Part shown: one piece after another, positions 1-12,950 of the stretch | How the letters are laid out: each line of letters begins with the position of its first letter | Numbering within the stretch: the stretch's first letter is position 1 | Source: DATGMB01 sp035293845 | Lineage (GTDB): Bacteria; Acidobacteriota; Terriglobia; Bryobacterales; Bryobacteraceae | Reading direction: 5' to 3' | Assembly (NCBI GenBank): GCA_035293845.1 | Contig: DATGMB010000169.1 | Location: forward strand, 1 to 25,293 | DNA: 25,293 nt | The notes under the pieces: generated by a model | What the model was told of the DNA's origin: nothing | The model's input: the letters and a program-made list of their open reading frames with translations, nothing else | The model's database searches: none | Translations under genes and position numbers: made by a program

Positions 1-13
1 CTTTGTCACCGCT

Positions 14-131
14 TTCTGGGTGACCGTAGCGAGGAGGACCCACCCGTTCCCATCCCGAACACGGCAGTTAAGCTCCTCAGCCCCGATGGTACTGCACAGG
101 CAACTGTGTGGGAGAGTAGGAAGTTGCCCGG
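14..131 (+). rRNA. rrf: 5S ribosomal RNA
   Basis: This is the structural RNA of the large ribosomal subunit. The conserved 5S core is visible: a CCCGTTCCCATCCCGAACAC segment, then GTTAAGC, a CCCGATGGTACTGC segment, and GGGAGAGTAGG near the 3' end. The 5' strand CTGGGTGAC (16-24) can pair with GTTGCCCGG (123-131) to close helix I, which sets the ends to within a few bases. A rho-independent terminator follows about 14 bases later, so this is the distal end of an rRNA operon whose 23S gene would lie left of the window. Confidence 0.96.
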
Positions 132-144
132 TTTAAACACACCA

Positions 145-175
145 AAGCCTCCGGATATCCTCCGGAGGCTTTTTT
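145..175 (+). terminator. Rho-independent terminator of the rRNA operon
   Basis: AAGCCTCCGGA (145-155) and TCCGGAGGCTT (161-171) form a perfect 11-bp stem with a five-base loop, followed directly by a T run. It sits just after the 5S gene on the same strand. Confidence 0.93.
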
Positions 176-201
176 CGTTTTTCCATAGCCTTGGCCAGGC
201 C

Positions 202-255
202 TGTGGAAAAGCTGTAGAAAAGTTGTTGAAAAAGCTGTGGAAGAATTGTGAATGC
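202..255 (+). repeat. Phased TGTGGAAAA-like repeats with A-tracts
   Basis: Five related 9-mers lie in tandem: TGTGGAAAA (202), TGTAGAAAA (213), TGTTGAAAA (224), TGTGGAAGA (236) and TGTGAATGC (247), spaced 11, 11, 12 and 11 bases apart. The first copy, read on the minus strand, is TTTTCCACA, one mismatch from the DnaA box TTATCCACA; the others are weaker. The short A-tracts recur about once per helical turn, which would also favour DNA curvature. Function is not known from sequence. Confidence 0.6.
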
Positions 256-530
256 CGCACCCCGCATTTGGGTGCGATTTTGCACAAAATAGCGGCCGGA
301 TTTTTGAGCTGGATTTGCCACAGCAAGGCGTCGAGTTTGTGTTCAATTCGGCACTGCCGGTTCGGGTTTCCGGTTTCCCCGCCGCTTCCGCCCGTGCTAT
401 TGTTGAGGTGCGTTTGATAGCTTCCGCGAGTCCGGCTGAGTGTCTCTGAGCGCGACGGTTCCGCCTATGCTGTTCCACCCGTCGCTCCGCTTGTGGTTCC
501 CTCCCCGATGAGCCCGCTTTCAAATTGTCT
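256..530. other. Intergenic stretch with no recognised gene
   Basis: No convincing gene, RNA or promoter is seen here. Short open frames exist on both strands but lack ribosome binding sites and family signatures. A small inverted repeat GCACCC...GGGTGC is visible near 257-273. The part close to 540 is pyrimidine-rich and probably forms the 5' leader of the downstream RNA-binding protein gene. Confidence 0.5.
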
Positions 531-540
531 GGAGGAAGAC

Positions 541-903
541 GTGAAGAATATCTTCGTAGGCAACCTCAACTTCAATGCAACAGAAGAGGCTGTCCGAAGC
601 TTGTTTGAGAGATACGGCGCTGTGAACAGCGCCCGGATCATGACGGATCGCGACACTGGCCGCTCGCGCGGGTTCGCGTTCGTGGAAATGGAAAATGAGA
701 ACGAAGCCGACAACGCCATCAACGCCCTGAATGGGTATCAGATGGATGGACGCGCGCTCAACGTCAATGAGGCCCGTCCGAAGCCGGAGCGCAGCTTCGG
801 CGCCGGCGGCGGACGCGGTTTCGGCGGGGGCGGCGGCGGACGGCCTGGCGGCGGCGGCGGACGGCGTCCTTCGGGCGGCGGACGGCGCGAGCCGCGCTGG
901 TAG
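541..903 (+). CDS. Glycine-rich RRM RNA-binding protein
   Basis: This is a 120-residue single-RRM protein of the bacterial/cyanobacterial Rbp type, expected to bind single-stranded RNA in the cytoplasm. RNP2 (IFVGNL, residues 4-9) and RNP1 (RGFAFVEM, residues 43-50) carry the aromatic RNA-contact residues. The RRM ends near residue 82 and is followed by a low-complexity tail of Gly and Arg ending in Trp. I chose the GTG at 541 over the upstream ATG at 493 because GGAGGAAG (531-538) lies two bases before it and the protein then starts exactly at the RRM first strand. Such proteins are often cold-induced RNA chaperones in other bacteria, but nothing here shows that regulation. It has its own terminator and converges with rpoD. 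Confidence 0.93.
   Translation: MKNIFVGNLNFNATEEAVRSLFERYGAVNSARIMTDRDTGRSRGFAFVEMENENEADNAINALNGYQMDGRALNVNEARPKPERSFGAGGGRGFGGGGGGRPGGGGGRRPSGGGRREPRW
799..894 (+). repeat. Imperfect GGCGGACGG-type tandem repeats encoding Gly/Arg tail
   Basis: Within the 3' part of the RRM gene, GGCGGCGGACGGC-like units recur and encode Gly runs separated by Arg. It is a coding microsatellite-like tract and probably length-variable between strains. Confidence 0.7.
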
Positions 904-923
904 TCAGTTAGGGTGAAGATCGG

Positions 924-951
924 GCCGGCGGCGGCAGCCGCCGGCTCTTTT
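924..951 (+). terminator. Rho-independent terminator after the RRM gene
   Basis: GCCGGCGGC (924-932) pairs with GCCGCCGGC (937-945) around a four-base loop and is followed by TCTTTT. The T tract overlaps the rpoD stop codon (950-952) on the opposite strand, so the two convergent genes abut at this hairpin. Confidence 0.85.
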
Positions 952-2635
952 ACATTCCGTTCGAGCCGTTCTCGAGAAACGCGCGCAGGCGGTGGCTGCG
1001 GCTCGGATGCCTGAGTTTGCGCAGCGCCTTCGCTTCGATCTGGCGGATGCGCTCGCGGGTCACCGCGAAATTCTGCCCCACCTCTTCGAGCGTGTGCTCG
1101 CTGCCGTCCTCCAGCCCGAACCGCATTTTGATGATCTTCTCTTCGCGCGGGGTGAGTGTCTTCAAAACCTGCGCGGTCTGTTCCCGGAGATTGAGGTTGA
1201 TTACCGCGTCCGAGGGCGAGATGCCATTGTGGTCCACGATGAAATCGCCCAGATGCGATTCCTCCTCCTCGCCGATAGGCGTTTCGAGAGAAATCGGCTC
1301 CTGCGCGACGCGCAGCACCTTGCGGACCTTGGAAACCGGCAGTTGCAGCCGTTTGGCGAGCTCCTCGTTGGTCGGTTCGCGACCGAGTTCCTGCACCATC
1401 TGCCGTGACGTGCGGATGAGCTTGTTGATCGTCTCGATCATGTGGACCGGGATGCGAATGGTGCGCGCCTGGTCCGCAATCGCGCGGGTGATCGCCTGCC
1501 GCACCCACCATGTAGCGTACGTCGAGAACTTATAGCCGCGGCGGTACTCGAACTTGTCCACGGCCTTCATCAACCCGATGTTGCCTTCCTGAATCAGATC
1601 GAGGAACTGCAGGCCGCGATTGGTATAGCGCTTGGCAATGCTCACCACCAGGCGAAGATTGGCCTCGATCAGCTCCTTTTTGGCGGCCTCGGCTTCGTGG
1701 TGCGCCTTCGTGATGATTTCGAGCGTGCGGCGGAGCTCGGCGCCGGAAGCCCCGAAGCTTTCTTCGCGCTGCTGCAACTGTTGACCGAGCGCACGCTGCT
1801 CCTTGCGCAAATCCTTGATGCCGTCGGCGCGCGCACCCGGCCACGTCTCCAGTCTTTTTTGCACGCGCGAAATCTCGCGCTCGATCGGCTTCAGCTCCTC
1901 GACCGCACGGCGAAGGCGGTCGATCAGCAGGCGGATCACCGGCGTCTGGAACCGGATGGCGCGGACCAGCCGCGCGGTGCGCACCATCAGCCTGCCGAGC
2001 TCCCAGAGCTGCCGGCGGTAGAGCTTCGGCTTCATCCCGCGCGGGATGGCCTGGAGTTTCTGGCGGCACTGCAGAATGCGGCGATACTGGCGCGCGATCT
2101 CCTCGACCGAGGCCGTGAACTCGCACTGCTTCTCCGCGATCAGCTCGTCGGTGATGATGGGTTCGGAGATCTGGATGACGTCCCGCGCGGACAGGGTGTT
2201 GCGCCCCATCTGCTCCGCCATGGAAATGATCTCCTGGATGACCAGCGGGGCCCGCGAGAGCGATTTGAGGACGGTGTTCTGGCCGCGTTCGATGCGGCGC
2301 GCGATTTCGACCTCGCCCTCGCGCGTGAGCAGCGGGACTGTGCCCATCTCGCGCAGGTACATGCGCACCGGGTCATTGACTTTATCGCCGACTCCGGCGG
2401 GTAGTTCGAGATCGAGGATCTCCTCGGATTCCTCCAGCTTCTTTTCGAAATCCTTCGGCTCTTCGAGGATCTCGATGCCGGCGACATCGAGGCCGGCGAG
2501 CACGTCTTCGAGCTCGCCGCCGACGCCCAGCTCGTTAGGCAGAACTTCCGTGACTTCGTCGTACAGGACGAAGCCTTTTTCCTTGCCCACCTGCACGAGC
2601 CGGTCCAGCCCGTCGAATTTTTCATCTATCGCCAC
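950..2635 (-). CDS. rpoD: RNA polymerase primary sigma factor (sigma-70/RpoD)
   Basis: This 561-residue factor directs core RNA polymerase to housekeeping promoters. Region 1.2 is seen at about residues 88-118 (DPVRMYLREMG), followed by a roughly 200-residue charged non-conserved region. Regions 2.1-2.4 cover about 322-400 and include NLRLVVSIAKRY, DLIQEGNIGLMKAVDKF and YATWWVRQAITRAI. Region 3 spans about 400-480. Region 4.2 includes EEVGQNFAVTRERIRQIEAK near 517-536 as its helix-turn-helix. The full region 2.4 and 4.2 signatures plus linkage to dnaG mark it as the primary sigma factor, not an alternative one. The start is a GTG at 2635, 67 bases after the dnaG stop; the ribosome binding site is weak. 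Expression is likely from a dnaG-rpoD transcript and possibly an internal promoter. Confidence 0.97.
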   Translation of the reverse strand: MAIDEKFDGLDRLVQVGKEKGFVLYDEVTEVLPNELGVGGELEDVLAGLDVAGIEILEEPKDFEKKLEESEEILDLELPAGVGDKVNDPVRMYLREMGTVPLLTREGEVEIARRIERGQNTVLKSLSRAPLVIQEIISMAEQMGRNTLSARDVIQISEPIITDELIAEKQCEFTASVEEIARQYRRILQCRQKLQAIPRGMKPKLYRRQLWELGRLMVRTARLVRAIRFQTPVIRLLIDRLRRAVEELKPIEREISRVQKRLETWPGARADGIKDLRKEQRALGQQLQQREESFGASGAELRRTLEIITKAHHEAEAAKKELIEANLRLVVSIAKRYTNRGLQFLDLIQEGNIGLMKAVDKFEYRRGYKFSTYATWWVRQAITRAIADQARTIRIPVHMIETINKLIRTSRQMVQELGREPTNEELAKRLQLPVSKVRKVLRVAQEPISLETPIGEEEESHLGDFIVDHNGISPSDAVINLNLREQTAQVLKTLTPREEKIIKMRFGLEDGSEHTLEEVGQNFAVTRERIRQIEAKALRKLRHPSRSHRLRAFLENGSNGM

Positions 2636-2673
2636 TGAAGCCCCGTCACTCCCGGCGGAGAAGAATCCAGAAC

Positions 2674-2702
2674 ATTGTACACCACGGAGACCTCCGCAAC
2701 AG
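2674..2702 (-). promoter_or_regulatory. Possible internal promoter before rpoD
   Basis: On the minus strand a TACAAT -10-like hexamer (2679-2674) lies 17 bases after a poor -35 (CTGTTG, 2702-2697) overlapping the dnaG stop region. An rpoD-proximal promoter inside this operon type is known in other bacteria. The -35 is weak, so this is tentative. Confidence 0.3.
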
Positions 2703-4439
2703 TCATGCGCGCCCCCGCACGCCCAGGCGGTTCAGCTCGCCCGCCAGGCGCAGCGCGTCCTCCAGTCTTCCGGCCCGCTCGGCCTCGCGAATCTGCCGGC
2801 GCAGATCCGCGCAGCGGTATTCGCGATCGGCGCGCCGCAGGCTTTCCATGGCGCGGGCTACGACTTCCGGCCCCAGTTCCAGATCCTCGTTCAGCACGGC
2901 GCCCGCGAACAGGTTCCTGTCGTCTTCGGTCAGCCGCGCGTGCACGGCGTCGAATGTCGGCGCGCCGCCCCCATCCACTATGGCGGAAATCGCCTGGAAA
3001 ATCCTGCGCGAGGCGAGCGTGGACAGGATCGCCATGCCCTTCAGTTCCTCCACCAGGGCGGCGGTTTCCTCCGTGCGCGCCACCAGCGCATTGAGCAGGA
3101 TGCGCTCGTCATGCAGGCGCAGATTCGCCTGGGGCTGCACGAACCGGCTCTCCTGCCGCTCCGCCACGGCTTTCTTGAAGCTTTCGAGCACCATGCCTCG
3201 ATCGACACCGATATAGCTCGCGAGCTCGCCCGCGACGACGAGCCGTTCCATGCGGTCGGAAATGCGCTGCACGGCGGGCATCAAGGCCTTCAACACCGAG
3301 ACCTGCCCCTCGGTGGTCCGGATATCATACTTGCTTCGCGCGCGGTCCGCCAGCCAATGAAAGTAGCCTTGAGCGCCGTCGAGCCGTTCGGCGTAGGCGG
3401 ACGCGCCGCGCTCCTTGCAGTATTCATCGGGGTCGAGGCCGCCATCGAGCGCGAGGATGCGCACCTGCATGCCTTCGGCGAGCAGCAGGTCAATCGACTT
3501 CTCGGCGGCATTGGCGCCCGCCGTGTCGGGATCGAAATTGACGACGATGTTGGGCGTGAGCTGCCGGATCGACTGCACGTGCTGTGCGGTCAGCGCCGTA
3601 CCGCAGGTTGCCACGACGGCGGTGAAGCCCGCGGCGGTCACACCGATCGCATCCATGTAGCCTTCGACCAGGATGACGCGGTTCTCCTTGCGCATGCCCT
3701 CTTTCGCCCGGTGCAGATTGTAGAGCACGTGGCTCTTCTTATATATCGGCGTTTCCGGCGAGTTCAGGTACTTGGGCTGATCGTCGGGGGCCAGCGCGCG
3801 TCCGCCGAAGGCGATGATGCGGCCGCTGCGGTCGTGGATCGGAAACATCAGGCGGTTGCGGAAGATCTCGTAGGCGCTGCCGTCGTCGCGCTTGCGCACC
3901 AGGCCGGACTGTTCGATCAGCGCGGCCGGGAACTGGCGCTGCTCGAAGAGCCGCAGCAGCGAGCGGCCGCCGCGGTCCGCGTAGCCCAGCCCGAACTGCT
4001 CGGCGGTTTCCGGCGCCACGCCGCGTTTGGCGAGGTAGGCGCGCGCGGCTTCGCCCGCGGGCGAGTGCAGATTCGCGCGGAAATGCTCCTGCGCGATCTC
4101 GTGCATCTGGTAGAGCGCGCCGCGCTGCCGCGTGTCCTCGTCGGCATACTGCGAGCGTTTCGGCATGGGAATGCCGTGGCGCTCGGCAAGGGACTTGAGG
4201 GCTTCGTAGAAGCTCAGTCCTTCGATCTCCATGACGAAGTTGAACACGTCGCCGCCGGCGCCGCAGCCGAAGCACTTGTAGAACTGGTGCGCGGTATTGA
4301 CGGTAAACGAGGGCGTCTTCTCGTTATGGAAGGGGCACAGGCCGGTATAGCGGTACGAGCCCGACCGTTTCAACCGAACGTGCTCGCCGACCACGCTGAC
4401 GATGTCGACCGACCCCTTGACCTGCTCCGCGAAATCCAT
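2703..4439 (-). CDS. dnaG: DNA primase
   Basis: This 578-residue enzyme synthesises RNA primers for the replication fork together with the DnaB helicase. The N-terminal zinc-binding domain has the CHC2 ligands C35, H38, C56 and C59 (CPFH...CFGC). The RNA polymerase core includes RNRLMFPIHD near 194-203. The TOPRIM metal-binding core shows VEGYMDA (E259) and NFDPDTAG (D303/D305). The C-terminal ~150 residues form the helical helicase-interacting region, which is poorly conserved as usual. Length fits the family. It lies directly upstream of rpoD on the same strand, the conserved dnaG-rpoD order; rpsU, often first in this operon, is absent from this position. Confidence 0.97.
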   Translation of the reverse strand: MDFAEQVKGSVDIVSVVGEHVRLKRSGSYRYTGLCPFHNEKTPSFTVNTAHQFYKCFGCGAGGDVFNFVMEIEGLSFYEALKSLAERHGIPMPKRSQYADEDTRQRGALYQMHEIAQEHFRANLHSPAGEAARAYLAKRGVAPETAEQFGLGYADRGGRSLLRLFEQRQFPAALIEQSGLVRKRDDGSAYEIFRNRLMFPIHDRSGRIIAFGGRALAPDDQPKYLNSPETPIYKKSHVLYNLHRAKEGMRKENRVILVEGYMDAIGVTAAGFTAVVATCGTALTAQHVQSIRQLTPNIVVNFDPDTAGANAAEKSIDLLLAEGMQVRILALDGGLDPDEYCKERGASAYAERLDGAQGYFHWLADRARSKYDIRTTEGQVSVLKALMPAVQRISDRMERLVVAGELASYIGVDRGMVLESFKKAVAERQESRFVQPQANLRLHDERILLNALVARTEETAALVEELKGMAILSTLASRRIFQAISAIVDGGGAPTFDAVHARLTEDDRNLFAGAVLNEDLELGPEVVARAMESLRRADREYRCADLRRQIREAERAGRLEDALRLAGELNRLGVRGRA

Positions 4440-4522
4440 GGCGCTCTCGGAATATTATCGCGCCGCGCCATGCCGCGCGGGCCGATCTCCTGGTAAGCAC
4501 TCGCCGGATAACCGATGTTATC

Positions 4523-4553
4523 TTGACGTTGAGCGCTAGGGGGCCGGTACACT
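4523..4553 (+). promoter_or_regulatory. Candidate sigma-70 promoter for the small ORF at 4592
   Basis: TTGACG (4523-4528) and TACACT (4548-4553) resemble -35 and -10 boxes with a long 19-base spacer. Transcription would begin about 30 bases before the GTG at 4592. The non-optimal spacing keeps confidence low. Confidence 0.35.
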
Positions 4554-4591
4554 AGGGCGAGGCCGGCCGCATCCGCGGCCGCGGCGAAAGT

Positions 4592-4819
4592 GTGTCGTAC
4601 GAAATTCCATTCCATGGACTCACTCCGGAGCAGCGGGTGATGACCGCCGTCGTGCCGTTCGCCGCTGCGATGCTCCTGCGCCTGCTACTCGGCCGCACGC
4701 AGTTCACGCGATGGGCGATCACGGTGGGGACCATGTGGTTCGCCTTCAATGTGCTCATGGCGCCGTATTCGACGGGGATACGGCAGGGCCTGATCGAGTG
4801 GGGGAACCAGTTCCGGTAA
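4592..4819 (+). CDS. Small putative membrane protein of unknown function
   Basis: A 75-residue open frame starts at GTG (protein start MSYEIPFHGLTPEQRV). It contains two hydrophobic stretches, about residues 18-32 (TAVVPFAAAMLLRLL) and 41-55 (WAITVGTMWFAFNVL), separated by a basic segment, which suggests a two-pass membrane hairpin. No family is recognised. The amino-acid composition looks like a real protein, in contrast to the Arg/Pro-rich shadow frames around it, and a promoter-like sequence lies upstream. No clear Shine-Dalgarno is seen. It is divergent from dnaG and precedes gltB on the same strand. Confidence 0.5.
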   Translation: MSYEIPFHGLTPEQRVMTAVVPFAAAMLLRLLLGRTQFTRWAITVGTMWFAFNVLMAPYSTGIRQGLIEWGNQFR

Positions 4820-4886
4820 CGCCGGATTCAGCATCAGGATCAGTCGGGTTTGCGGGACCCCCGCGGCGCCCACGGCGCTCAGGCTG

Positions 4887-4907
4887 TGGCACGCCGCGTG
4901 CTATACT
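4887..4907 (+). promoter_or_regulatory. Candidate sigma-54 (-24/-12) promoter of gltBD, overlapped by a -10-like box
   Basis: TGGCACG (4887-4893), four bases, then GTGCT (4898-4902) matches the RpoN consensus TGGCACG-N4-TTGCW with one mismatch. The invariant GG (4888-4889) and GC (4900-4901) are separated by exactly ten bases. TATACT (4902-4907) directly follows and could be a sigma-70 -10, but no good -35 sits 16-18 bases before it. Transcription would start near 4913, giving a ~70-base leader before gltB. RpoN control fits nitrogen assimilation genes but is inferred only from this match. Confidence 0.5.
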
Positions 4908-4984
4908 AAGCGAACAGGCGACCGCCAATTGAATCGAGCCGTTGCCGGATTACCCTCCAGGTAGCGGGTTCTCCCCTGTCAGCC

Positions 4985-9536
<4,552 letters not shown>

Positions 9537-9544
<8 letters not shown>

Positions 9545-10937
9545 GCTTACCGGGTTTCTCGAGTATCCGCGCGAGGTCGCGCCGCGGCGTCCGGTCGAGG
9601 AGCGGGTCAAGGACTGGTTCGAGATCTACCAGCCGTTTCCGCACGAGAGCGTGCAGCAGCAGGGCGCGCGTTGCATGGATTGCGGCGTGCCGTTCTGCCA
9701 TACGGGATGCCCGCTCACCAACCTGATTCCGGACTGGAACGATCTGGTCTACCGCGGCCGCTGGCGCGAAGCCGTGCGGCAACTGCATGCCACGAATAAC
9801 TTCCCGGAGTTTACGGGCCGCATCTGCCCGGCGCCGTGCGAAGCATCCTGCGTGCTGGGGATCAACGAACCGCCCGTCGCGATCAAGCAGATTGAGCGGA
9901 CCATCATTGACCGCGCGTTCGACGAAGGCTTCATCCGGCCGGAACCGGCGCCGGTCAAAACCGGCAAGCGCGTGGCGGTTGTGGGCTCGGGGCCGGCGGG
10001 CCTCGCGGCGGCGCAGCAGTTGGCGCGCGCGGGCCACAGCGTCACGGTTTTCGAGAAGAACGACCGCATCGGCGGGCTGCTGCGGTACGGGATTCCGAAT
10101 TTCAAGCTGGAGAAGCACCTGATCGACCGCCGGCTGAAGCAGATGCGGGCCGAAGGGGTGGTGTTCCGGACCGATGCTCACGTCGGCGTGAACCCATCGT
10201 TCGAGGAGCTGCGGCGCGGCTTCGACGCCATCCTGCTCGCCTGCGGCGCCGAGCAGCCGCGCGACCTGAACGTGCCGGGGCGCGAGCTCGCGGGCATTCA
10301 TTTCGCGATGGAGTTTCTGCCGCAGCAGAACCGGCGCTGCGAAGGCGATGACGTGCCGGGGCAAATTGTGGCCACCGGCAAGCGCGTCATCATCATTGGC
10401 GGCGGCGACACCGGGGCGGACTGCCTCGGCACTTCGCATCGCCAAGGCGCGCTCTCCGTCCATCAGTTCGAACTGCTGCCGCGGCCGCCGGAGGAGCGGT
10501 CGCCGGCGACGCCGTGGCCGATGTGGCCCATGCAGTTGCGCGTCGAAAGCTCGCACGAAGAGGGCGGCATCCGCGAATGGAGCGTGGCGACGCTGCGGTT
10601 CACGGGGGATGAGCAGGGCCGCGTGCGGCAGTTGCACGGTGTCCGCGTAGGTCCGCCGCCGAGTTTCGAGCCCCAGCCTGGCACCGAATTTACGATGGAT
10701 GTAGATTTAGTGCTGCTGGCCATGGGGTTCACAGGGCCGGTGCGGCGCGGGCTTTTGGAGCAGGTGGTGGTGGATTTCGACCAGCGCGGCAATATAGCCA
10801 CCGGGCGTGGCTATATGACATCGGTACCGGGCGTTTTCGCGGCCGGCGATGTGCGGCGCGGGCAGTCGCTGGTGGTCTGGGCGATTGCGGAAGGACGGCA
10901 GGCGGCAGCGGAAATCGACCGCTATCTGCGGCGTTGA
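9537..10937 (+). CDS. gltD: Glutamate synthase small (beta) subunit
   Basis: This 466-residue FAD- and NAD(P)H-binding subunit feeds electrons through iron-sulfur clusters to GltB. The N-terminal adrenodoxin-like domain has cysteines C46, C49, C54, C58 (CMDCGVPFCHTGC) and C97, C101, C105 (CPAPCEASC) for 4Fe-4S clusters. The FAD Rossmann motif VVGSGPAGLAAA lies near 148-159, and the pyridine-nucleotide motif IIIGGGDTGADC near 285. The C-terminal FAD-contact segment is VFAAGDVRRGQSLVVWAI. The start is a GTG eight bases inside the end of gltB, preceded by GGAGGT (9526-9531) at a good five-base spacing, so the two subunits are translationally linked. Length is typical. Confidence 0.97.
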
Positions 10938-11024
10938 GTATCGCAGCAGGCGACAGCGGTTCGGAGGTATGGCGTCGCACGAAATTTCCGCCTGGTTCGG
11001 CAGCGCAATTGCTAAGCTACGGAC

Positions 11025-12932
11025 ATGTCTGTACGCTATAGCGCTTGCGCTGCTTTTGTGATGGCCAGCCTCTCTTTGCTGGCGATTCCCGCCTCCGCTC
11101 AGCTTCCGAGCAACTCGACATTATCGGGTGTCTATTCGGTCCGCTATTTAGGGGCCAACTCGGGTGGAACATCCGATGTCGCGGTGTCCTTTTCCGGCAC
11201 TGTCACTTTCGATGGTAAGGGCGGTTTCACCGTGACCGGCCAGGGCACGACGGGCTCCGGTCCGCTGACGTTCACGCCGACGGGCAACTACAGCGTGCTT
11301 TCGAGCGGCGTCTTCTTCATGAACAATCCCTTCGATTCTTCGGGCGGTACCCTCTACGGCGGCATTGGCAGCAACGGCGTGATTCAGGCGAGCGCGACGG
11401 AATCGTTTTTTGTCGATCTGCTGGTCGGTGTGCCGCAGGCGACCAGTGCCAGCAACGCCACACTGAGCGGGACGTACAACGTCGTGAGCCTGGATTTTCT
11501 GGGCGGCTCGTTCCTGGCGTCGCGCGACGCGTACTTCAGCGCGGCCTCGAACGGCAGCGGCAGCTTCGGTAACGTGACGGTGAACGGCACGGCGGTGAGC
11601 CTGAACGGCGCCGCCACGCAGCAGACCAGCGCGGGCGTGACGTACTCGGTGACCGCAAACGGCACGGGGACGATCACGTTTCCGGCGCCGAGCGGGGTCT
11701 CGGCGGGCAATGTGCTGATCGCATCGGCGCCGAAGATCCTCGCGGTTTCCGCCGACGGAAGCTTCTTCATCGCCGGGTCGCAGTCGGGCTTCGACATGAT
11801 GCTGGGGCTGAAGGCGCTGCCGAGCGGGCAGACGGCGGCGCTCAACGGCCTTTACTACAGCTCGTACCTGGAGGCCTTCGATCCGGGCAACCAGCAGGAC
11901 GAGGGCATCTTCGCCGCCTTCGGAGCGGCCAACGAGATCGCTTCGCTGAGCAACCTGGAGCTGTACCAGGAGCGGACCAACTGCGATACCTGCGCCAACG
12001 GCTTCGACGAGATTTCGAGCGACCAGTTTCAGTTCACCAGCAACGGTACGGTGAATTTCACGGGCGATTCGTTCTACGCGATGGGGCCGAACGGCGATAT
12101 TGCCATCGGGGTCGGCCAGGGCGTCGCGTACCTGCTCACGATTTACGTCCGGACTCCGGCGATGAAGCCGAGCGGCAGCGTGTTCCTGAATCCCCAGGGT
12201 GTGATCAACGCCGCCAGCTTCGCCCCGTTCACGGCGCAATTGTCGCCGGGCGAGGTGATTTCGCTCTACGGGACAGGCATCGCATCGGCGGAAGCGACGG
12301 CTTCGGCGCCGTTCCCGACGACGCTCGGCGGCGTCCAGGTGCTGATCAATGGCAAGGCGGCGCCGGTGTATTTCGTCAGCGCGGCGGCGCAGCAGATCTC
12401 GGCGGTGATTCCGTATGACGCGGTGGCGAACTCGAGTGGGCTAATCACGATTCAGGTGGTGAACAATAACGTCCAAAGCAACACTGTGAGCTGGTTCCTC
12501 GGCGCGACCTCGCCGGGCGTTTTCACGGTGCCGGCAAACGGAATTTCGAACGGGGCCATCGAGCATGCCGATGGCTCGCTGGTGAGCGCGTCGAGCCCGG
12601 CCAAGGCGGGCGAGACCGTGGCGATGTACCTGACGGGTCTTGGAATCACGAGCCCGGCGGTGACGGCGGGCAGCCCCGCGCCGACGAGCCCGCTTTCGAA
12701 AACGCAGATCCCGTTCCAGGTTTACATCGGCCCGTGCTTCAACGGGACGCAGGCCAACGTGGCGTTCGCGGGCCTCGCGCCGACGCTGGGCGGACTGTAC
12801 CAGGTGAACTTCACGATTCCCTCGGGACTGACCGCCGGCACAAACTCGATCGAAATTCTGACGGCGACGGATTCCACCGGGCAGGCGCTCGACGCGGACT
12901 ACTGCCAGGCGACGATTCCGATCTCGCAATAG
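11025..12932 (+). CDS. Secreted protein with Solibacter-type C-terminal domain
   Basis: This 635-residue protein has an N-terminal signal peptide (SLSLLAIPASAQ, likely cleaved after residue 25). About 360 residues rich in Gly, Ser and Thr follow, with beta-strand-like repeats (for example NATLSGTYNVVSLDFLGGSF). From about residue 390 comes a domain beginning VINAASFAPFTAQLSPGEV and containing LYGTGIA, VYFVSAAAQQISAVIPY and GLYQVNFTIP, which I recognise as the Solibacter C-terminal domain (TIGR03437). Members are numerous in Solibacter-like Acidobacteriota and have no assigned function; an extracellular or surface role is inferred. ATG 11025 has no strong Shine-Dalgarno; ATG 11058 within the signal peptide is an alternative. 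It follows gltD by 87 bases and ends in its own terminator, so it is probably a separate unit. Confidence 0.88.
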   Translation: MSVRYSACAAFVMASLSLLAIPASAQLPSNSTLSGVYSVRYLGANSGGTSDVAVSFSGTVTFDGKGGFTVTGQGTTGSGPLTFTPTGNYSVLSSGVFFMNNPFDSSGGTLYGGIGSNGVIQASATESFFVDLLVGVPQATSASNATLSGTYNVVSLDFLGGSFLASRDAYFSAASNGSGSFGNVTVNGTAVSLNGAATQQTSAGVTYSVTANGTGTITFPAPSGVSAGNVLIASAPKILAVSADGSFFIAGSQSGFDMMLGLKALPSGQTAALNGLYYSSYLEAFDPGNQQDEGIFAAFGAANEIASLSNLELYQERTNCDTCANGFDEISSDQFQFTSNGTVNFTGDSFYAMGPNGDIAIGVGQGVAYLLTIYVRTPAMKPSGSVFLNPQGVINAASFAPFTAQLSPGEVISLYGTGIASAEATASAPFPTTLGGVQVLINGKAAPVYFVSAAAQQISAVIPYDAVANSSGLITIQVVNNNVQSNTVSWFLGATSPGVFTVPANGISNGAIEHADGSLVSASSPAKAGETVAMYLTGLGITSPAVTAGSPAPTSPLSKTQIPFQVYIGPCFNGTQANVAFAGLAPTLGGLYQVNFTIPSGLTAGTNSIEILTATDSTGQALDADYCQATIPISQ

Positions 12933-12950
12933 CAGCCACGAATCCACACG

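Noticed and set aside
202..255. Replication origin
   Set aside because: Only one good DnaA-box match and no dnaA, dnaN or AT-rich unwinding region nearby; kept only as a repeat.
2046..4496. 816-codon open frame antisense to dnaG and rpoD
   Set aside because: Ser/Arg then Ala/Gly-rich translation without domains, spanning two well-supported genes on the other strand.
10969..11061. 30-codon ORF (MASHEISAWFGSAIAKLRTC...) with GGAGGT before it, possible leader peptide for the secreted protein
   Set aside because: The GGAGGT abuts the ATG with no spacing, there is no attenuator-like hairpin pair, and it overlaps the next gene's signal peptide in another frame.
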